From positions 1 through 44,181 of the forward strand of contig CALCTW010000094.1 in the NCBI GenBank assembly GCA_937907055.1: a stretch of 44,181 bases of DNA, given 5' to 3'. The first letter of the stretch is position 1, and every line of letters begins with the position of its first letter. A model generated the notes under the pieces. It did no database searches, had not been told where the DNA came from, and saw only the letters and a list, made by a program, of their open reading frames with translations. This document shows positions 15,304-24,563 of this stretch, piece after piece. The translations under genes and the position numbers were made by a program. Source of the stretch: an uncultured Clostridia bacterium (GTDB lineage Bacteria > Bacillota > Clostridia > Christensenellales > Aristaeellaceae).

Positions 15304-17112
15304 ATGACTGAAGATCGCAGCCTGATCCGTAATTTCTGTATCATCGCGCATATCGACCATGGCAAGTCCACGCTGGCGGATCGTATCCTTGAAAAGACCG
15401 GCGTATTTGAGCAGCGCCAGATGGTGGAGCAGATCCTGGACAGCATGGAGCTGGAACGGGAACGCGGGATCACCATCAAGAGCAAGGCTGTCCGTATGCG
15501 TTATAAGGCGAAGGATGGACAGGTCTATACCCTGAACCTGATCGACACGCCGGGTCATGTGGACTTTTCCTATGAAGTCAGCCGCGCGCTGGCGGCCTGT
15601 GAGGGCGCGGTCCTGGTGGTGGATGCCACACAGGGCGTGGAAGCACAGACACTGGCGAATGTCTATATGGCGCTGGAGCATGATCTGGAGATCGTGCCTG
15701 TGATCAATAAGATCGACCTTCCCAGCGCGCAGCCGGAAGAGACCAAGCAGGAGATCGAGGAAGAGATCGGTCTGGACGCGCAGGAAGCGCCGCTTATCAG
15801 CGCGAAAATGGGCATCGGCATCGAGGATGTGCTGGAAGCCGTGGTCAAAACGGTCCCCCCGCCGGACGGCGATGAGAATAAGCCCCTGAAGGCGCTGGTG
15901 TTTGACGCGGTCTATGATAATTACCGTGGCGCCATTTGCTTTGTGAGGATCATGGAAGGCAGCATCCGTCCGGGCATCCGGATGCGCATGATGCAGACCG
16001 GCGCGGAATTTGATGTTGTGGAAGTAGGCACCTTCGCGCCCAACTATTGCCCCGGTACGGAACTGAAGGCCGGTGAGGTAGGCTATGTGGCGGCTTCCAT
16101 CAAGGAATTGCGGGATACCCGTGTGGGCGATACCATCACGGACGCCGCCAATCCCGCGGACGCGCCGCTGCCCGGCTATAAAGAGGTGCAGAGCGTGGTC
16201 TTCTGCGGTATCTATCCGGAGGACGGCGCGGATTATGATAACCTGAAGGACGCGCTGGAAAAGCTGCGGATGAATGACGCTTCTCTGTCCTTCGAGCCGG
16301 AGACCAGCGTGGCGCTGGGCTATGGATTCCGCTGCGGCTTCCTGGGGCTGCTTCATATGGAGATCATTCAGGAACGCATCGAGCGCGAGTTTGATCTGGG
16401 CATCGTGACGACCGCTCCCAGCGTTATTTACGAGGTGGAGAAGACCGACGGTACGGTCCTCAAGATCGACAACCCCACCAATCTGCCGCAGGTGACCGAG
16501 ATCGCCGGCATGAAGGAGCCTTACTGCCGTGTGACCATCTATACGCCCAAGGAATACGTGGGCACGCTGATGGATCTGTGCCAGGACAAGCGCGGCACCT
16601 TCATCGATATGCAGTATGAGGGGCAGCGCGTAAAGCTTCTGTATGATGCGCCGCTGAATGAACTGATCTTTGACTTTTTCGATCAGCTGAAGAGCCGCAG
16701 CCGCGGTTACGCCAGCTATGATTATGAGATCACGGGGTATCAGTCCAGCGAACTGGTGAAGATGGATATCCTGCTCAACGGCGATATCTGCGACGCTTTC
16801 ACCATGATCGTGCATAAGGACAAGGCTTACGGACGCGGCCGCGTCATTGCCGAAAAACTGAAGGATGTCATTCCGCGTCAGCAGTTTGAGATCCCCATTC
16901 AGGCGGCGATCGGCGGCAAGATCATTGCCCGTGAGACGGTCAAGGCCATGCGCAAGGATGTTCTGGCCAAGTGCTACGGCGGTGATATCACCCGTAAGAA
17001 GAAGCTGCTTGAAAAGCAGAAGGAAGGCAAAAAGCGCATGAGGCAGTTTGGTACGGTGGAGCTGCCGGGCGAGGCTTTCATGGCTGTGCTCAAGATGGGC
17101 GACGACAAGTAA
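15304..17112 (+). CDS. lepA: Elongation factor 4 (LepA), ribosomal back-translocase GTPase
   Basis: The 602-residue GTPase has the full length of LepA/EF-4, which acts on the ribosome during initiation and under stress. G-motifs: G1 AHIDHGKST (about 16-24), G2 RGITIKS, G3 [12 protein letters not shown]4 NKIDLPSA and G5 SAKMGIG. The LepA-specific C-terminal domain is present (YFDQ-like [14 protein letters not shown] and [16 protein letters not shown], ending [18 protein letters not shown]). GGAG precedes ATG 15304 by 6 bases. The stop codon is followed immediately by a parS site. The downstream CvpA-like gene is 98 bases away and may be cotranscribed. Confidence 0.97.
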   Translation: MTEDRSLIRNFCIIAHIDHGKSTLADRILEKTGVFEQRQMVEQILDSMELERERGITIKSKAVRMRYKAKDGQVYTLNLIDTPGHVDFSYEVSRALAACEGAVLVVDATQGVEAQTLANVYMALEHDLEIVPVINKIDLPSAQPEETKQEIEEEIGLDAQEAPLISAKMGIGIEDVLEAVVKTVPPPDGDENKPLKALVFDAVYDNYRGAICFVRIMEGSIRPGIRMRMMQTGAEFDVVEVGTFAPNYCPGTELKAGEVGYVAASIKELRDTRVGDTITDAANPADAPLPGYKEVQSVVFCGIYPEDGADYDNLKDALEKLRMNDASLSFEPETSVALGYGFRCGFLGLLHMEIIQERIEREFDLGIVTTAPSVIYEVEKTDGTVLKIDNPTNLPQVTEIAGMKEPYCRVTIYTPKEYVGTLMDLCQDKRGTFIDMQYEGQRVKLLYDAPLNELIFDFFDQLKSRSRGYASYDYEITGYQSSELVKMDILLNGDICDAFTMIVHKDKAYGRGRVIAEKLKDVIPRQQFEIPIQAAIGGKIIARETVKAMRKDVLAKCYGGDITRKKKLLEKQKEGKKRMRQFGTVELPGEAFMAVLKMGDDK

Positions 17113-17128
17113 TGTTCCACGTGGAACG
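17113..17128. other. parS: parS centromere-like site 3
   Basis: TGTTCCACGTGGAACG differs from the two perfect copies only in its last base. It begins one base after the lepA stop codon. Confidence 0.88.
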
Positions 17129-17210
17129 ATGGGCGGAAATGAACGCTGCCCTTTCCTGTGATGAAATGGAGACCGGCTGTCCGCAAACAGCGGTTTCCGG
17201 GAGATAAATC

Positions 17211-17945
17211 ATGAATGTGATTGATATCGGGATCCTTGTGGTGCTGGCGATCAGCGTGATCTACGGCGCTTACCGGGGTTTTCTGGGCAGTGTGCTGTCA
17301 CTGGGCGGCTTTTTGCTGAGCGTGGTGCTGGCGCTGTCCTTCGGGCCTGTTCTCTCTGACGCGCTGATGCAGAATGAAGGGATTCACGAAACACTGGTCG
17401 GTTATACCGAGTTCAGCATGAAGAGCGGTTCCGTGAATGACATCTCCGCGAACGAGATCAACAGCGGAAACGGAGAATGGGAGATCTGGGTGGATAACAC
17501 CCTCGCGCGCATCGGGATGCCGCAGAGCATTTCCGGATTTGTGCGCAAATGTCTGGTGGATGGGAACAAATTCGTGACCAATGCTGTCCAGACCGGCAAG
17601 GAAAGGATCCAGAACACGATGGCAGGGATCATCCTCAGGATCCTCTGTTATCTGCTGATGTTCTTTATTTTCTCCCTGATTTTCGGTGTCATCAACGCGC
17701 TGATCCGACATGTATTCAAGCTGCCCATTTTAAAGCAGCTGGACTGGCTGGCCGGTTGCGGTCTCGGTCTGCTGCGGGGCTGCATCCTGCTTTACGCGAT
17801 CTTCCTGCTTGAGCCCATCATCACCTCCCTGGCCCCGATCGACGGGCTGAGCGTGGTTCTGCGTGAAAGCTCGCTGGCAGGGATCTTCACTTCCGGCGGT
17901 TTCTTCATTACCGCCGTCAACGGGATCTTCGGAGGCATGAGCTGA
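17211..17945 (+). CDS. CvpA family membrane protein
   Basis: The 244-residue protein has the CvpA (colicin V production) pattern: MNVIDIGILVVLAISVIYGAYRGF-type first helix (motif GAYRGFLGSVLSL), a second helix around 30-45, an outside loop of about 85 residues, then helices near 140-165 and 185-205 with WLAGCGLGLLRGCI, a family hallmark. CvpA proteins are membrane proteins linked in various bacteria to biofilm, colicin V export and envelope stress; the biochemical role is unknown. GGGAG lies before ATG 17211. Its TGA stop overlaps the ATG of the next gene (TGATG), so translation is probably coupled. Confidence 0.85.
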   Translation: MNVIDIGILVVLAISVIYGAYRGFLGSVLSLGGFLLSVVLALSFGPVLSDALMQNEGIHETLVGYTEFSMKSGSVNDISANEINSGNGEWEIWVDNTLARIGMPQSISGFVRKCLVDGNKFVTNAVQTGKERIQNTMAGIILRILCYLLMFFIFSLIFGVINALIRHVFKLPILKQLDWLAGCGLGLLRGCILLYAIFLLEPIITSLAPIDGLSVVLRESSLAGIFTSGGFFITAVNGIFGGMS

Positions 17946-19540
17946 TGCTGAGGATCGGAGGGATCCGGACAAAACTGAATGCCGGAGAAAAGGAACTGAT
18001 CGAAGCCGCGGCGAAGAAACTGAAGATCAGACCGGAAGAGATCAGAAAGCTGCGTGTCAGTAAAAAAAGCGTGGATGCCCGGGATAAGGGCGATGTGTGC
18101 TTTGTGTGGTCTGTGGATGTGCAGACTGTTCAGGAAGAGGGCAAACTGCTGAAAAAGCTGCCGCAGGGCATCGCGAAGCAGGTGGAGCCCTCCGTTCCTC
18201 TGCGTCCGCGCGCGGTCCGGCAGCGCGCGCTGCCGCCTGTTGTGGCAGGCCTTGGGCCGGGCGGTCTGTTCGCCGCGCTTTATCTGGCAAGAGCGGGCCT
18301 TTGCCCCATCGTGCTGGAACGCGGTGAACGTGTGGAGGACCGTAAAAAGAAGACACAGATCTTCATGACGGACGGGACGCTGGACCCGGAGAGCAATATC
18401 CAGTTCGGAGAGGGCGGCGCCGGCGCGTTCTCGGACGGAAAACTGACGACCGGCATCAAGGACAAGCGCTGTGAACAGGTGCTGATGACGCTGGTCGAGC
18501 ACGGAGCGCCGGAGGAGATCCTGTATCTGGCCCGGCCGCATATCGGTACGGACCGGCTTCCCGGGGTGGTCTCCTCCATCCGCAGGGAGATCGAGGCCCT
18601 TGGCGGTACCGTGCATTTCGGCGCGAAGCTGAATCGTGTGCACACGGATAAGGGCGCGCTGACCGGGATCACCTACCGGCAGAAAGGTGAAGAACATGAG
18701 ATCCGGTGCGATCAATTGCTGATCGCGGTGGGTCACAGCGCCTCGGATACCCAGCAGATGCTGTATCAGGCCGGGGTCAATATGATCCAGAAGCCCTTTT
18801 CCGTGGGCGCCAGGATCGAGCATCCGCAGAGCCTGATCGACCGCGCGCAGTACGGCCGTTTCGCCGGAGATCCGCATCTGGGCGCGGCGGAATATCATCT
18901 GAGCTGTCATCTGAAGGACGGGCGCGGCGCGTACACCTTCTGTATGTGTCCGGGCGGCACGGTGGTGCCCGGCGCCAGCCGTGAGGGCGGCGTATGCACC
19001 AATGGCATGAGCGTATTCGCGAGAGACGGACAGAACGCCAACGCGGCCCTGCTGGTGGATGTGCGGACAGAGGATTTTCCGGATGACCACCCCCTGTCCG
19101 GCTATATCCTGCAGCGGGAGTGGGAGCAGAAAGCGTTCCGCGCGGGCGGCGGGGATTATAAAGCCCCCGTGCAGCGGGTGGAAGACCTGCTCAAGAGCAG
19201 AGAAACGACCCGGCTGGGCGATGTGACACCCACCTACCGTCCCGGTGTGACCTGCGCTGATCTGCGCGGCGTGCTGCCGGATTTCGCGGTGGAAAATATG
19301 AAGCAGGCGATCGGGATCTTTGACCGCCAGCTGAAAGGCTTTGCGCATCCGGACGCGGTGCTGACCGCGGTTGAGAGCCGCTCCTCCTGCCCTGTGCGTG
19401 TGCCCCGGGATGAACGGGGAGAAAGCAATATCCGCGGGATCTATCCCTGCGGAGAAGGCGCGGGCTACGCCGGCGGGATCATGAGCGCCGCGGCGGACGG
19501 TCTGCGTCAGGCAGAAAACATGATCGCCGGGATGGAATGA
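17945..19540 (+). CDS. FAD-dependent oxidoreductase (uncharacterised FAD-dependent dehydrogenase family, COG2509-like)
   Basis: The 531-residue protein has an N-terminal ~90-residue alpha/beta region (LRIGGIRTKL, KLRVSKKSVDARDK), then an FAD-binding Rossmann fold PVVAGLGPGGLFAALYLARAG (glycine motif near 100; shown in full it is GLGPGG) and a C-terminal FAD motif GIYPCGEGAGYAGGIMSAA. GEGGAGAFSDGKLTTG in the middle is typical of this widespread, uncharacterised dehydrogenase family. It is cytosolic; substrate and partner are unknown. It overlaps the CvpA-like gene by one base and is followed after 7 bases by the HlyD-like gene, so it belongs to the same rightward unit. Confidence 0.85.
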   Translation: MLRIGGIRTKLNAGEKELIEAAAKKLKIRPEEIRKLRVSKKSVDARDKGDVCFVWSVDVQTVQEEGKLLKKLPQGIAKQVEPSVPLRPRAVRQRALPPVVAGLGPGGLFAALYLARAGLCPIVLERGERVEDRKKKTQIFMTDGTLDPESNIQFGEGGAGAFSDGKLTTGIKDKRCEQVLMTLVEHGAPEEILYLARPHIGTDRLPGVVSSIRREIEALGGTVHFGAKLNRVHTDKGALTGITYRQKGEEHEIRCDQLLIAVGHSASDTQQMLYQAGVNMIQKPFSVGARIEHPQSLIDRAQYGRFAGDPHLGAAEYHLSCHLKDGRGAYTFCMCPGGTVVPGASREGGVCTNGMSVFARDGQNANAALLVDVRTEDFPDDHPLSGYILQREWEQKAFRAGGGDYKAPVQRVEDLLKSRETTRLGDVTPTYRPGVTCADLRGVLPDFAVENMKQAIGIFDRQLKGFAHPDAVLTAVESRSSCPVRVPRDERGESNIRGIYPCGEGAGYAGGIMSAAADGLRQAENMIAGME

Positions 19541-19547
19541 CCGGCAA

Positions 19548-21122
19548 ATGAAAACGCGGCCTGTGATGAGGCCGGAAATTGAGGCAGAGAAGGAAATGCA
19601 GCCCCCTTTTGATCAATATGATCCCAGACAGAATCAGCCGGCTGAGCCGCAGGGACAGACATCCTGGCAGCCTTATCCGCAGGGATACCGGGATTATCAG
19701 GGTTATCAGGCGCAGTCCGGGGAGCCGTATCCGCCGTTTATGAATAACGGTCCGGCCGTCCCCCCGACCATCCCCCCGGCAGTCAATCTGGGAAACAACG
19801 GCTATACGCCTGAACCGGAGAAGCCGGAGGCGGAGCAGCCGCGTGTGCAGACCATCCATCAGCGTGTGGATGATATGACCTTCGCGCCCCCGTCGACCGA
19901 GGTGGAAACACAGCGCCGTTCCTTAAGGCCGGGCAGCGTGATCCTGATGATCCTGCTCGCGGTGCTGCTGGTCGTGCTGTTTATCAGTCTGTTCGGAAGC
20001 AGCTGTTCCGGCGCGAATTACGGCTATATCACGCAGAGCGAGCTGACTCAGCACAGCGGTGACGCGATCATTGTGCGCAACGAAATGGTCTATACCCAGA
20101 ACGGCATGACCATGATCGAGTATGCTGTGGAGGAAGGTCAGGAGGTCGAGCGCGGAAAACAGGTGTGTACGGTGTACACGAGCGGTTTTTCCACATCAGA
20201 GCTGACCAAGCTGGAGAACTACCGTACGCAGATCAAGAACTATCATAAGCAGCTGCTCGCCAATGAAACCACCGCGGACGCCAAGCTGAACAGCCTGGAA
20301 AGCGTCATTCTGGCCCGCGCGGTGGAAATGCAGGCGCTGGTGCAGGGCGCGCGGGGCAATATGATCAATCAGGAAGCCCTGCTGAAGGAAGCCATGCAGA
20401 ACCGTCAGGCTTATCTGAAGCTGAAATATCCCGATGATCAGAAGCTGACCCGTTATTATGAGGATGAAAATACGCAGGCGCAGCGGATCAGTAGCTGGAC
20501 AAAGCAGTTCAGCGCGCAGCGCGCCGGTCTGGTAAGCTTCTACACCGACGGCTATGAGACCGCGCTCAACATGAATACCTGGCTGGACTATGATCCCCAG
20601 CAGGTGCGTTCCATGCTGAGAAAGGCGCCGGAGGATCCCAACCGCGCCCGCAATGCGGTGGATATCTACCGCCTGGTGGGGACAGACAGCTGGAGCGTGC
20701 TGATGCTGGCGGATGAGAAGGACTGGACCCCTATGGAGGGGCAGATCTATCAGCTGGTGATCGAAAGCTTTGATAACATGGTGGTACAGGCCAAGGTGGT
20801 CTCGTTCATCCTTTCCGGCGGTGAAATGCTGGTGAGGCTGTCCATCCTGAACCCCGAATCCAGTATCGAAAACGCCCTTTATATCCGCGAATGCCGGGTA
20901 TCTCTGGGCGAGACCAGCGCGAACAGCCTTTGTGTGCCGGACAGCGCTGTGATGCAGGAAAACGGCATCAATTATGTGGCCATCTGGTATGAGGACTGGA
21001 ACAGCTGGGCGCGCGTGGAGGTCAATATCCTGGGTGAAAACAAGCAGGATAAGACACTTACGATCACGCCGAGAAACCCGGGACAATTGTCCGTGGGTAT
21101 GCGTGTGAAGCTGGACTGGTAA
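19548..21122 (+). CDS. HlyD-like membrane protein of the division cluster
   Basis: The 524-residue protein has a Pro/Gln/Tyr-rich cytosolic N-terminus (about 1-125), a single membrane helix (about 127-150, VILMILLAVLLVVLFISLF) and an outer part with a lipoyl-like half (YAVEEGQEVERGKQVCTVYT), a helical hairpin (about 215-290) and beta-strands like membrane-fusion adaptors. In Clostridia such HlyD-family proteins often precede yggS, sepF and divIVA, as here. No exporter is nearby, so an efflux role is doubtful and a division or envelope role is inferred. The start at ATG 19548 lacks a strong ribosome-binding site; ATG 19566 or 19599 are alternatives. Confidence 0.75.
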   Translation: MKTRPVMRPEIEAEKEMQPPFDQYDPRQNQPAEPQGQTSWQPYPQGYRDYQGYQAQSGEPYPPFMNNGPAVPPTIPPAVNLGNNGYTPEPEKPEAEQPRVQTIHQRVDDMTFAPPSTEVETQRRSLRPGSVILMILLAVLLVVLFISLFGSSCSGANYGYITQSELTQHSGDAIIVRNEMVYTQNGMTMIEYAVEEGQEVERGKQVCTVYTSGFSTSELTKLENYRTQIKNYHKQLLANETTADAKLNSLESVILARAVEMQALVQGARGNMINQEALLKEAMQNRQAYLKLKYPDDQKLTRYYEDENTQAQRISSWTKQFSAQRAGLVSFYTDGYETALNMNTWLDYDPQQVRSMLRKAPEDPNRARNAVDIYRLVGTDSWSVLMLADEKDWTPMEGQIYQLVIESFDNMVVQAKVVSFILSGGEMLVRLSILNPESSIENALYIRECRVSLGETSANSLCVPDSAVMQENGINYVAIWYEDWNSWARVEVNILGENKQDKTLTITPRNPGQLSVGMRVKLDW

Positions 21123-21182
21123 CGAACGCTGATCAGACAGCCTGCCCGGTGACCGCCGGGCGGGGAAGCTTTGGAGGCAGCT

Positions 21183-21851
21183 ATGCTTTCTGAAAGAGTG
21201 GAACAGGTACGCAGGGAACTGGAGACCGCGTCCGCGCCCTGGGGCCGCGCGCCCCGGCTGATCGCGGTGACAAAGACGGTGGGTCCGGAAATGATCCTGC
21301 CGCTGCGCGAGCTTGGGGTGCGCGAGATTGCGGAAAACCGCGTGCAGGTACTGCGCGAAAAGCTGCCGGCGCTGCAGGGGGCATTCGATATCCACCTGAT
21401 CGGCCGGCTGCAGAGAAATAAAGTCAAGTACATCATTCAGGATGTGTGCATGATCCATTCGGCGGATAATCTGCCGCTGATCGAGGAGATCGACCGCCGC
21501 GCGCAGGAGCATCATCGGGTGATGCCCATTCTGCTGCAGGTGAATATCGCCGGAGAAGCGCAAAAGGGCGGTGTGGCGCCGGAAGAGGTACTGCCGCTGA
21601 TGAAAGCCGCGGCGCTGCTGCCGGGTGTGCTGGTCAAGGGTCTGATGACCATGATGCCGGCAGACGCCGAAGAGGAGCAGCTGCGGGGCTGGTTTACCGG
21701 CATGCGCCTTTTGCGGGACCGGATGCGTGATGAGGCCGTCGCGCATACAGAATGTGAAGAGTTATCGATGGGCATGAGCCGGGATTACAGGATCGCGGCG
21801 GAATGCGGCGCCACCATGGTGCGCGTCGGAAGTGCCCTTTTCAGGGAATAA
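21183..21851 (+). CDS. yggS: PLP homeostasis protein YggS/YlmE
   Basis: The 222-residue protein is the pyridoxal-phosphate-binding YggS family (YlmE in Bacillus), a TIM-barrel without known catalytic activity that buffers PLP and affects amino-acid metabolism. PLP lysine lies in LIAVTKTVG (about 30), followed by IAENRVQ, HLIGRLQRNK, LQVNIAGEAQKGG, LMTMMP, SMGMSRDY and GATMVRVGSALF. GGAGG lies 5 bases before ATG 21183; an upstream TTG at 21171 overlaps that ribosome-binding site and is unlikely. It sits just before sepF, as in Bacillus ylmE-ylmF. Confidence 0.93.
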   Translation: MLSERVEQVRRELETASAPWGRAPRLIAVTKTVGPEMILPLRELGVREIAENRVQVLREKLPALQGAFDIHLIGRLQRNKVKYIIQDVCMIHSADNLPLIEEIDRRAQEHHRVMPILLQVNIAGEAQKGGVAPEEVLPLMKAAALLPGVLVKGLMTMMPADAEEEQLRGWFTGMRLLRDRMRDEAVAHTECEELSMGMSRDYRIAAECGATMVRVGSALFRE

Positions 21852-21862
21852 CGGAGGTTTTT

Positions 21863-22867
21863 ATGGCGATCAAGGATACATTTGATAAAGTGAAGAAGAG
21901 TGTGGATCGCTTCCTGTTCAAGGATCCCCATGAGCAGGGCGGACGTGTTCCGGCAGGCGGAAATCAGCAGCCTCAGCAGGAGGCCTACGCGCCGGATCCG
22001 TACACACAGGGCCCGTATGTGCCGCAGGGGCAGTTCATTCCCCAGCCGCAGTATACGCAGCCGCAGTACACACAGCAGGCCCAATACGCGCAGCAGACAC
22101 AGTATTCGCAGCCGCAGTACGCGCAGAACCCGTATACCGCGCAGCCGATGAAGACGGACGCGAACGGCAGCGTGCCGATGCCGAATGCCGCTGCCGGCGC
22201 GGAGATCGCGGCAGAGCCTGACAGGGCCGCCGGGATTAAGCCGCAGAATACGGATCAGGCGATGTATGTCCTCAGCGCGCGCTCCATCCGTGACTGCCAT
22301 AACGCGATCTCCATCCTGCGTACCGGCGCGATCGTGCTGCTGGTGATGGAGGGTGTCACGGATACGGGCGATATGCGCCGTTTTGTGGACACCCTGTCCG
22401 GCGCGTGCTTCTCCCTGAGCGCCACCATCAGCAAGGTGAGCCATCACGGCAGTTATCTGCTTGTGCCCAAGAATGTTTCTCTGATGCTGGATCAGGTGGT
22501 CAATCAGATGAACATCTCCCCCAGGGCGCGGATGCGTCAGCAGATGCAGTCCCAGCCCTACGGCGCGCCGCAGCAGAGCCCCTATCAGAACAATCCTTAT
22601 CCGCCGCAGCAGTCGCCTTATATGAACGGCGCGGCTTATCAGCAGAATGCCTATCAGCCGCAGCAGACACAGACCGCGGTCCCGCCGGCCTATGATCCGC
22701 AGACGGCCTTCGCGCAGGGCGGCTATGATCCCCGTATGCAGGGCAATATGGAAACCGGCGCGCAGCAGCCGGGCCCCATGGTGGAGCGTGTCCCTGTCCG
22801 TCCGTCCGCCATGCCGGTATTTGAACGTCAGTACGGCACCGGATATGTACCGGAAACAGAAGAGTAA
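21863..22867 (+). CDS. sepF: Cell division protein SepF with long Gln/Pro-rich segments
   Basis: SepF polymerises at the division site and tethers FtsZ to the membrane. The first ~20 residues (MAIKDTFDKVKKSVDRFLF) look like the amphipathic membrane-targeting helix. The conserved core lies at about residues 130-210: VLSARSIRDCHNAISIL, IVLLVMEGVTDTGD, RRFVDTLSGACFSLSATI and GSYLLVPKN. The protein has 334 residues, about twice the usual ~150, because of a Gln/Tyr/Pro repeat region between helix and core (about 30-90) and a ~125-residue Gln/Pro/Tyr-rich tail. GGAGG precedes ATG 21863. It follows yggS and precedes divIVA. Confidence 0.9.
   Translation: MAIKDTFDKVKKSVDRFLFKDPHEQGGRVPAGGNQQPQQEAYAPDPYTQGPYVPQGQFIPQPQYTQPQYTQQAQYAQQTQYSQPQYAQNPYTAQPMKTDANGSVPMPNAAAGAEIAAEPDRAAGIKPQNTDQAMYVLSARSIRDCHNAISILRTGAIVLLVMEGVTDTGDMRRFVDTLSGACFSLSATISKVSHHGSYLLVPKNVSLMLDQVVNQMNISPRARMRQQMQSQPYGAPQQSPYQNNPYPPQQSPYMNGAAYQQNAYQPQQTQTAVPPAYDPQTAFAQGGYDPRMQGNMETGAQQPGPMVERVPVRPSAMPVFERQYGTGYVPETEE
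22031..22133 (+). repeat. Imperfect tandem CAG/CCGCAGTA repeats inside sepF
   Basis: Short imperfect repeats built on CAGCCGCAGTA and CAGCAG units encode a QPQYTQ-like peptide repeat. It is protein low complexity, not a DNA element such as CRISPR. Confidence 0.8.
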
Positions 22868-22919
22868 ACCGTGATCATTGACCCCGAACGATCTACATAT
22901 GGAATGGGAGGAAATCAAG

Positions 22920-23642
22920 ATGCCATCGCTCAGTACAGAGGCCTATGAAAAAACATTCAGCAGGACCGCGCTCGGATACAACATCAAGGAAGTGGAAGCC
23001 TTCCTGAACTATGTGATCGATGAAGCCAGCAAGCTGGAAAAGCAGAATTATCAGCTGGCCATGCAGGTCCGGGACTATGAAAGACGCCTTTCCTATCCCG
23101 CGGGTCAGGAGGCTGTACCGGTCCCCATGCCCAAGCCTGTGGTGCAGCCCGCGCAGCAGCCCGTGTCCCAGCCGGTCCAGAGCATTCCCAAGCCCGCTTC
23201 TCAGCCTGCTTCCGCGGACGCGCCGGGCATGACGCCTGTGGCCGCGCAGCCTGCCGGCACCCGTGAGTTCAAGCCCGCGGAATTCAAGCCTGCCACCTTT
23301 ACCCCGGCCCCCATCCCCGTCCCGGCTGCTGTGGAAGCGCAGCCCGTGAAGGCGGCTGAAAAGACCGATGACGGCAGCGCGAACGCGACGGCCCTGCTTG
23401 CCCGCGCGCAGAAGATGTACGATGAGATGCTGGCTGACGCGAAGAAAGATGCTGATAAGCTGATCCGGGAAGCCAAGGAGCAGGTGGAGGCGCAGACGGA
23501 AAAGATGCTGCGCGATAAACAGGAAGTGGAAGAAGAGATCGAGATGCTCAAGGCGAGCGCGCGCGATTATAAGCGCCGTTTCACCCAGCTGATTGAGGAT
23601 CAGGAGCATCTGCTCAACAGCGAAAAAGTCCTTTTTGACTGA
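22920..23642 (+). CDS. divIVA: DivIVA domain-containing division/polarity protein
   Basis: The 240-residue protein opens with a DivIVA-like N-domain (about 1-55): EAYEKTFSRTALGYNIKEVE then AFLNYVIDEASKLE, which binds curved membrane at septa and poles. A Pro/Ala/Gln/Val linker (about 60-165) of low complexity follows, then a charged coiled coil (about 170-240, LIREAKEQVEAQTEKML and onward). GGAGG lies 8 bases before ATG 22920; an earlier in-frame ATG at 22878 lacks a site. Position directly after sepF is typical of the Bacillota division cluster, though ylmG and ylmH are missing between them. The linker resembles the low-complexity parts of the neighbouring SepF. Confidence 0.88.
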   Translation: MPSLSTEAYEKTFSRTALGYNIKEVEAFLNYVIDEASKLEKQNYQLAMQVRDYERRLSYPAGQEAVPVPMPKPVVQPAQQPVSQPVQSIPKPASQPASADAPGMTPVAAQPAGTREFKPAEFKPATFTPAPIPVPAAVEAQPVKAAEKTDDGSANATALLARAQKMYDEMLADAKKDADKLIREAKEQVEAQTEKMLRDKQEVEEEIEMLKASARDYKRRFTQLIEDQEHLLNSEKVLFD

Positions 23643-23670
23643 TCCTTTTCAGTCATACATGGATCGCGAC

Positions 23671-23699
23671 GGACGCCTTCTTGCAGGGCGTCCTTTTAT
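23671..23699 (+). terminator. Probable terminator after divIVA
   Basis: GGACGCC (23671-23677) pairs with GGCGTCC (23687-23693), followed by TTTTAT. The stem is only 7 bp. Confidence 0.65.
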
Positions 23700-23732
23700 C
23701 AGAACGGGATCCGTCTCAAAGCGAGGAGTTTT

Positions 23733-24485
23733 ATGCGGGTATTGATCGATATCACCTATCAGGGAACAGCCTACGCCGGATGGCAGCGGCAGAAGAACGG
23801 CCCGTCCGTTCAGGAGGAGATCGAGAAAGCGATCGAACTGGGGATGGGACAGAAGATCGGCATTACAGGCGCGAGCCGTACGGATGCCGGTGTTCACGCC
23901 CTGTGTCAGCGCGCGCATTTTGATATCGAGACAAGCATTCCCCCGGAGAAGTTCCCCTTTGTGCTCAATCGCTATCTGCCCCGGGATATCCGTGTGCTGA
24001 AGGCCCGCCGGGTGGCGGATGATTTTCATGCCCGCTTCATGACGCAGGGCAAGCAGTACTGCTATCGTATCTTCAATGCCCGTCAGGGCACGGCGCTGCT
24101 GCGGGATTTCACTTATCACATCCCGGTGGAGCTGGATACGCCTGCCATGGAACGCGCGGCGCGGTATCTGGTGGGCACGCATGATTTCAAGGCCTTCGCC
24201 GCGACCGGCGGCAGCGCCAAGACCACCGTGCGCACGATCAGCCGTGTGGAACTGACCCGTGAGGCGGAGGTGATCACCTTCCGCGTGTGGGGAAACGCCT
24301 TCCTGTACAACATGGTACGCATCATCGCGGGCACACTGGTGTATGTGGGATTGCATAAACTGCCGGAGGATGTGATCGCGCAGGTATTGAGCGGCGGCAG
24401 ACGGGTGGATCTGGGCATCACGGCCCCGCCGCAGGGGCTGATCCTTGAAAAGGTCTTCTATGACGAAAAGGACGTTCCGGACTGA
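23733..24485 (+). CDS. truA: tRNA pseudouridine38-40 synthase TruA
   Basis: The 250-residue enzyme converts uridines 38-40 of the anticodon arm to pseudouridine. Motifs: IDITYQGTAYAGWQRQ at the start, catalytic Asp in GASRTDAGVHA (about 46-56), RYLPRDIRVL, GKQYCYRIFN, VGTHDFKAFAATG and FLYNMVRIIAGTL. Length and motif order are normal. GAGGAG lies before ATG 23733. It stands between the divIVA terminator and the alaS T-box promoter, so it may be read from a weak promoter in 23700-23732 or by readthrough. Confidence 0.96.
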   Translation: MRVLIDITYQGTAYAGWQRQKNGPSVQEEIEKAIELGMGQKIGITGASRTDAGVHALCQRAHFDIETSIPPEKFPFVLNRYLPRDIRVLKARRVADDFHARFMTQGKQYCYRIFNARQGTALLRDFTYHIPVELDTPAMERAARYLVGTHDFKAFAATGGSAKTTVRTISRVELTREAEVITFRVWGNAFLYNMVRIIAGTLVYVGLHKLPEDVIAQVLSGGRRVDLGITAPPQGLILEKVFYDEKDVPD

Positions 24486-24528
24486 AAAAAGCCCTGAAAG
24501 ACCCGCGGAAAAGAAGGCGCGCGGAGGG

Positions 24529-24557
24529 TTGACATCCTTCCGTCTTTCCGTTATACT
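24529..24557 (+). promoter_or_regulatory. Promoter of the alaS T-box transcript
   Basis: Perfect TTGACA (24529-24534) and TATACT (24552-24557) separated by 17 bases; the transcript should start near 24564, at the beginning of the T-box leader. Confidence 0.88.
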
Positions 24558-24563
24558 TTGCAC

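Noticed and set aside
22031..22700. CRISPR-like or minisatellite array
   Set aside because: The repeats are imperfect, in frame and encode a Gln/Pro/Tyr-rich protein segment of sepF.
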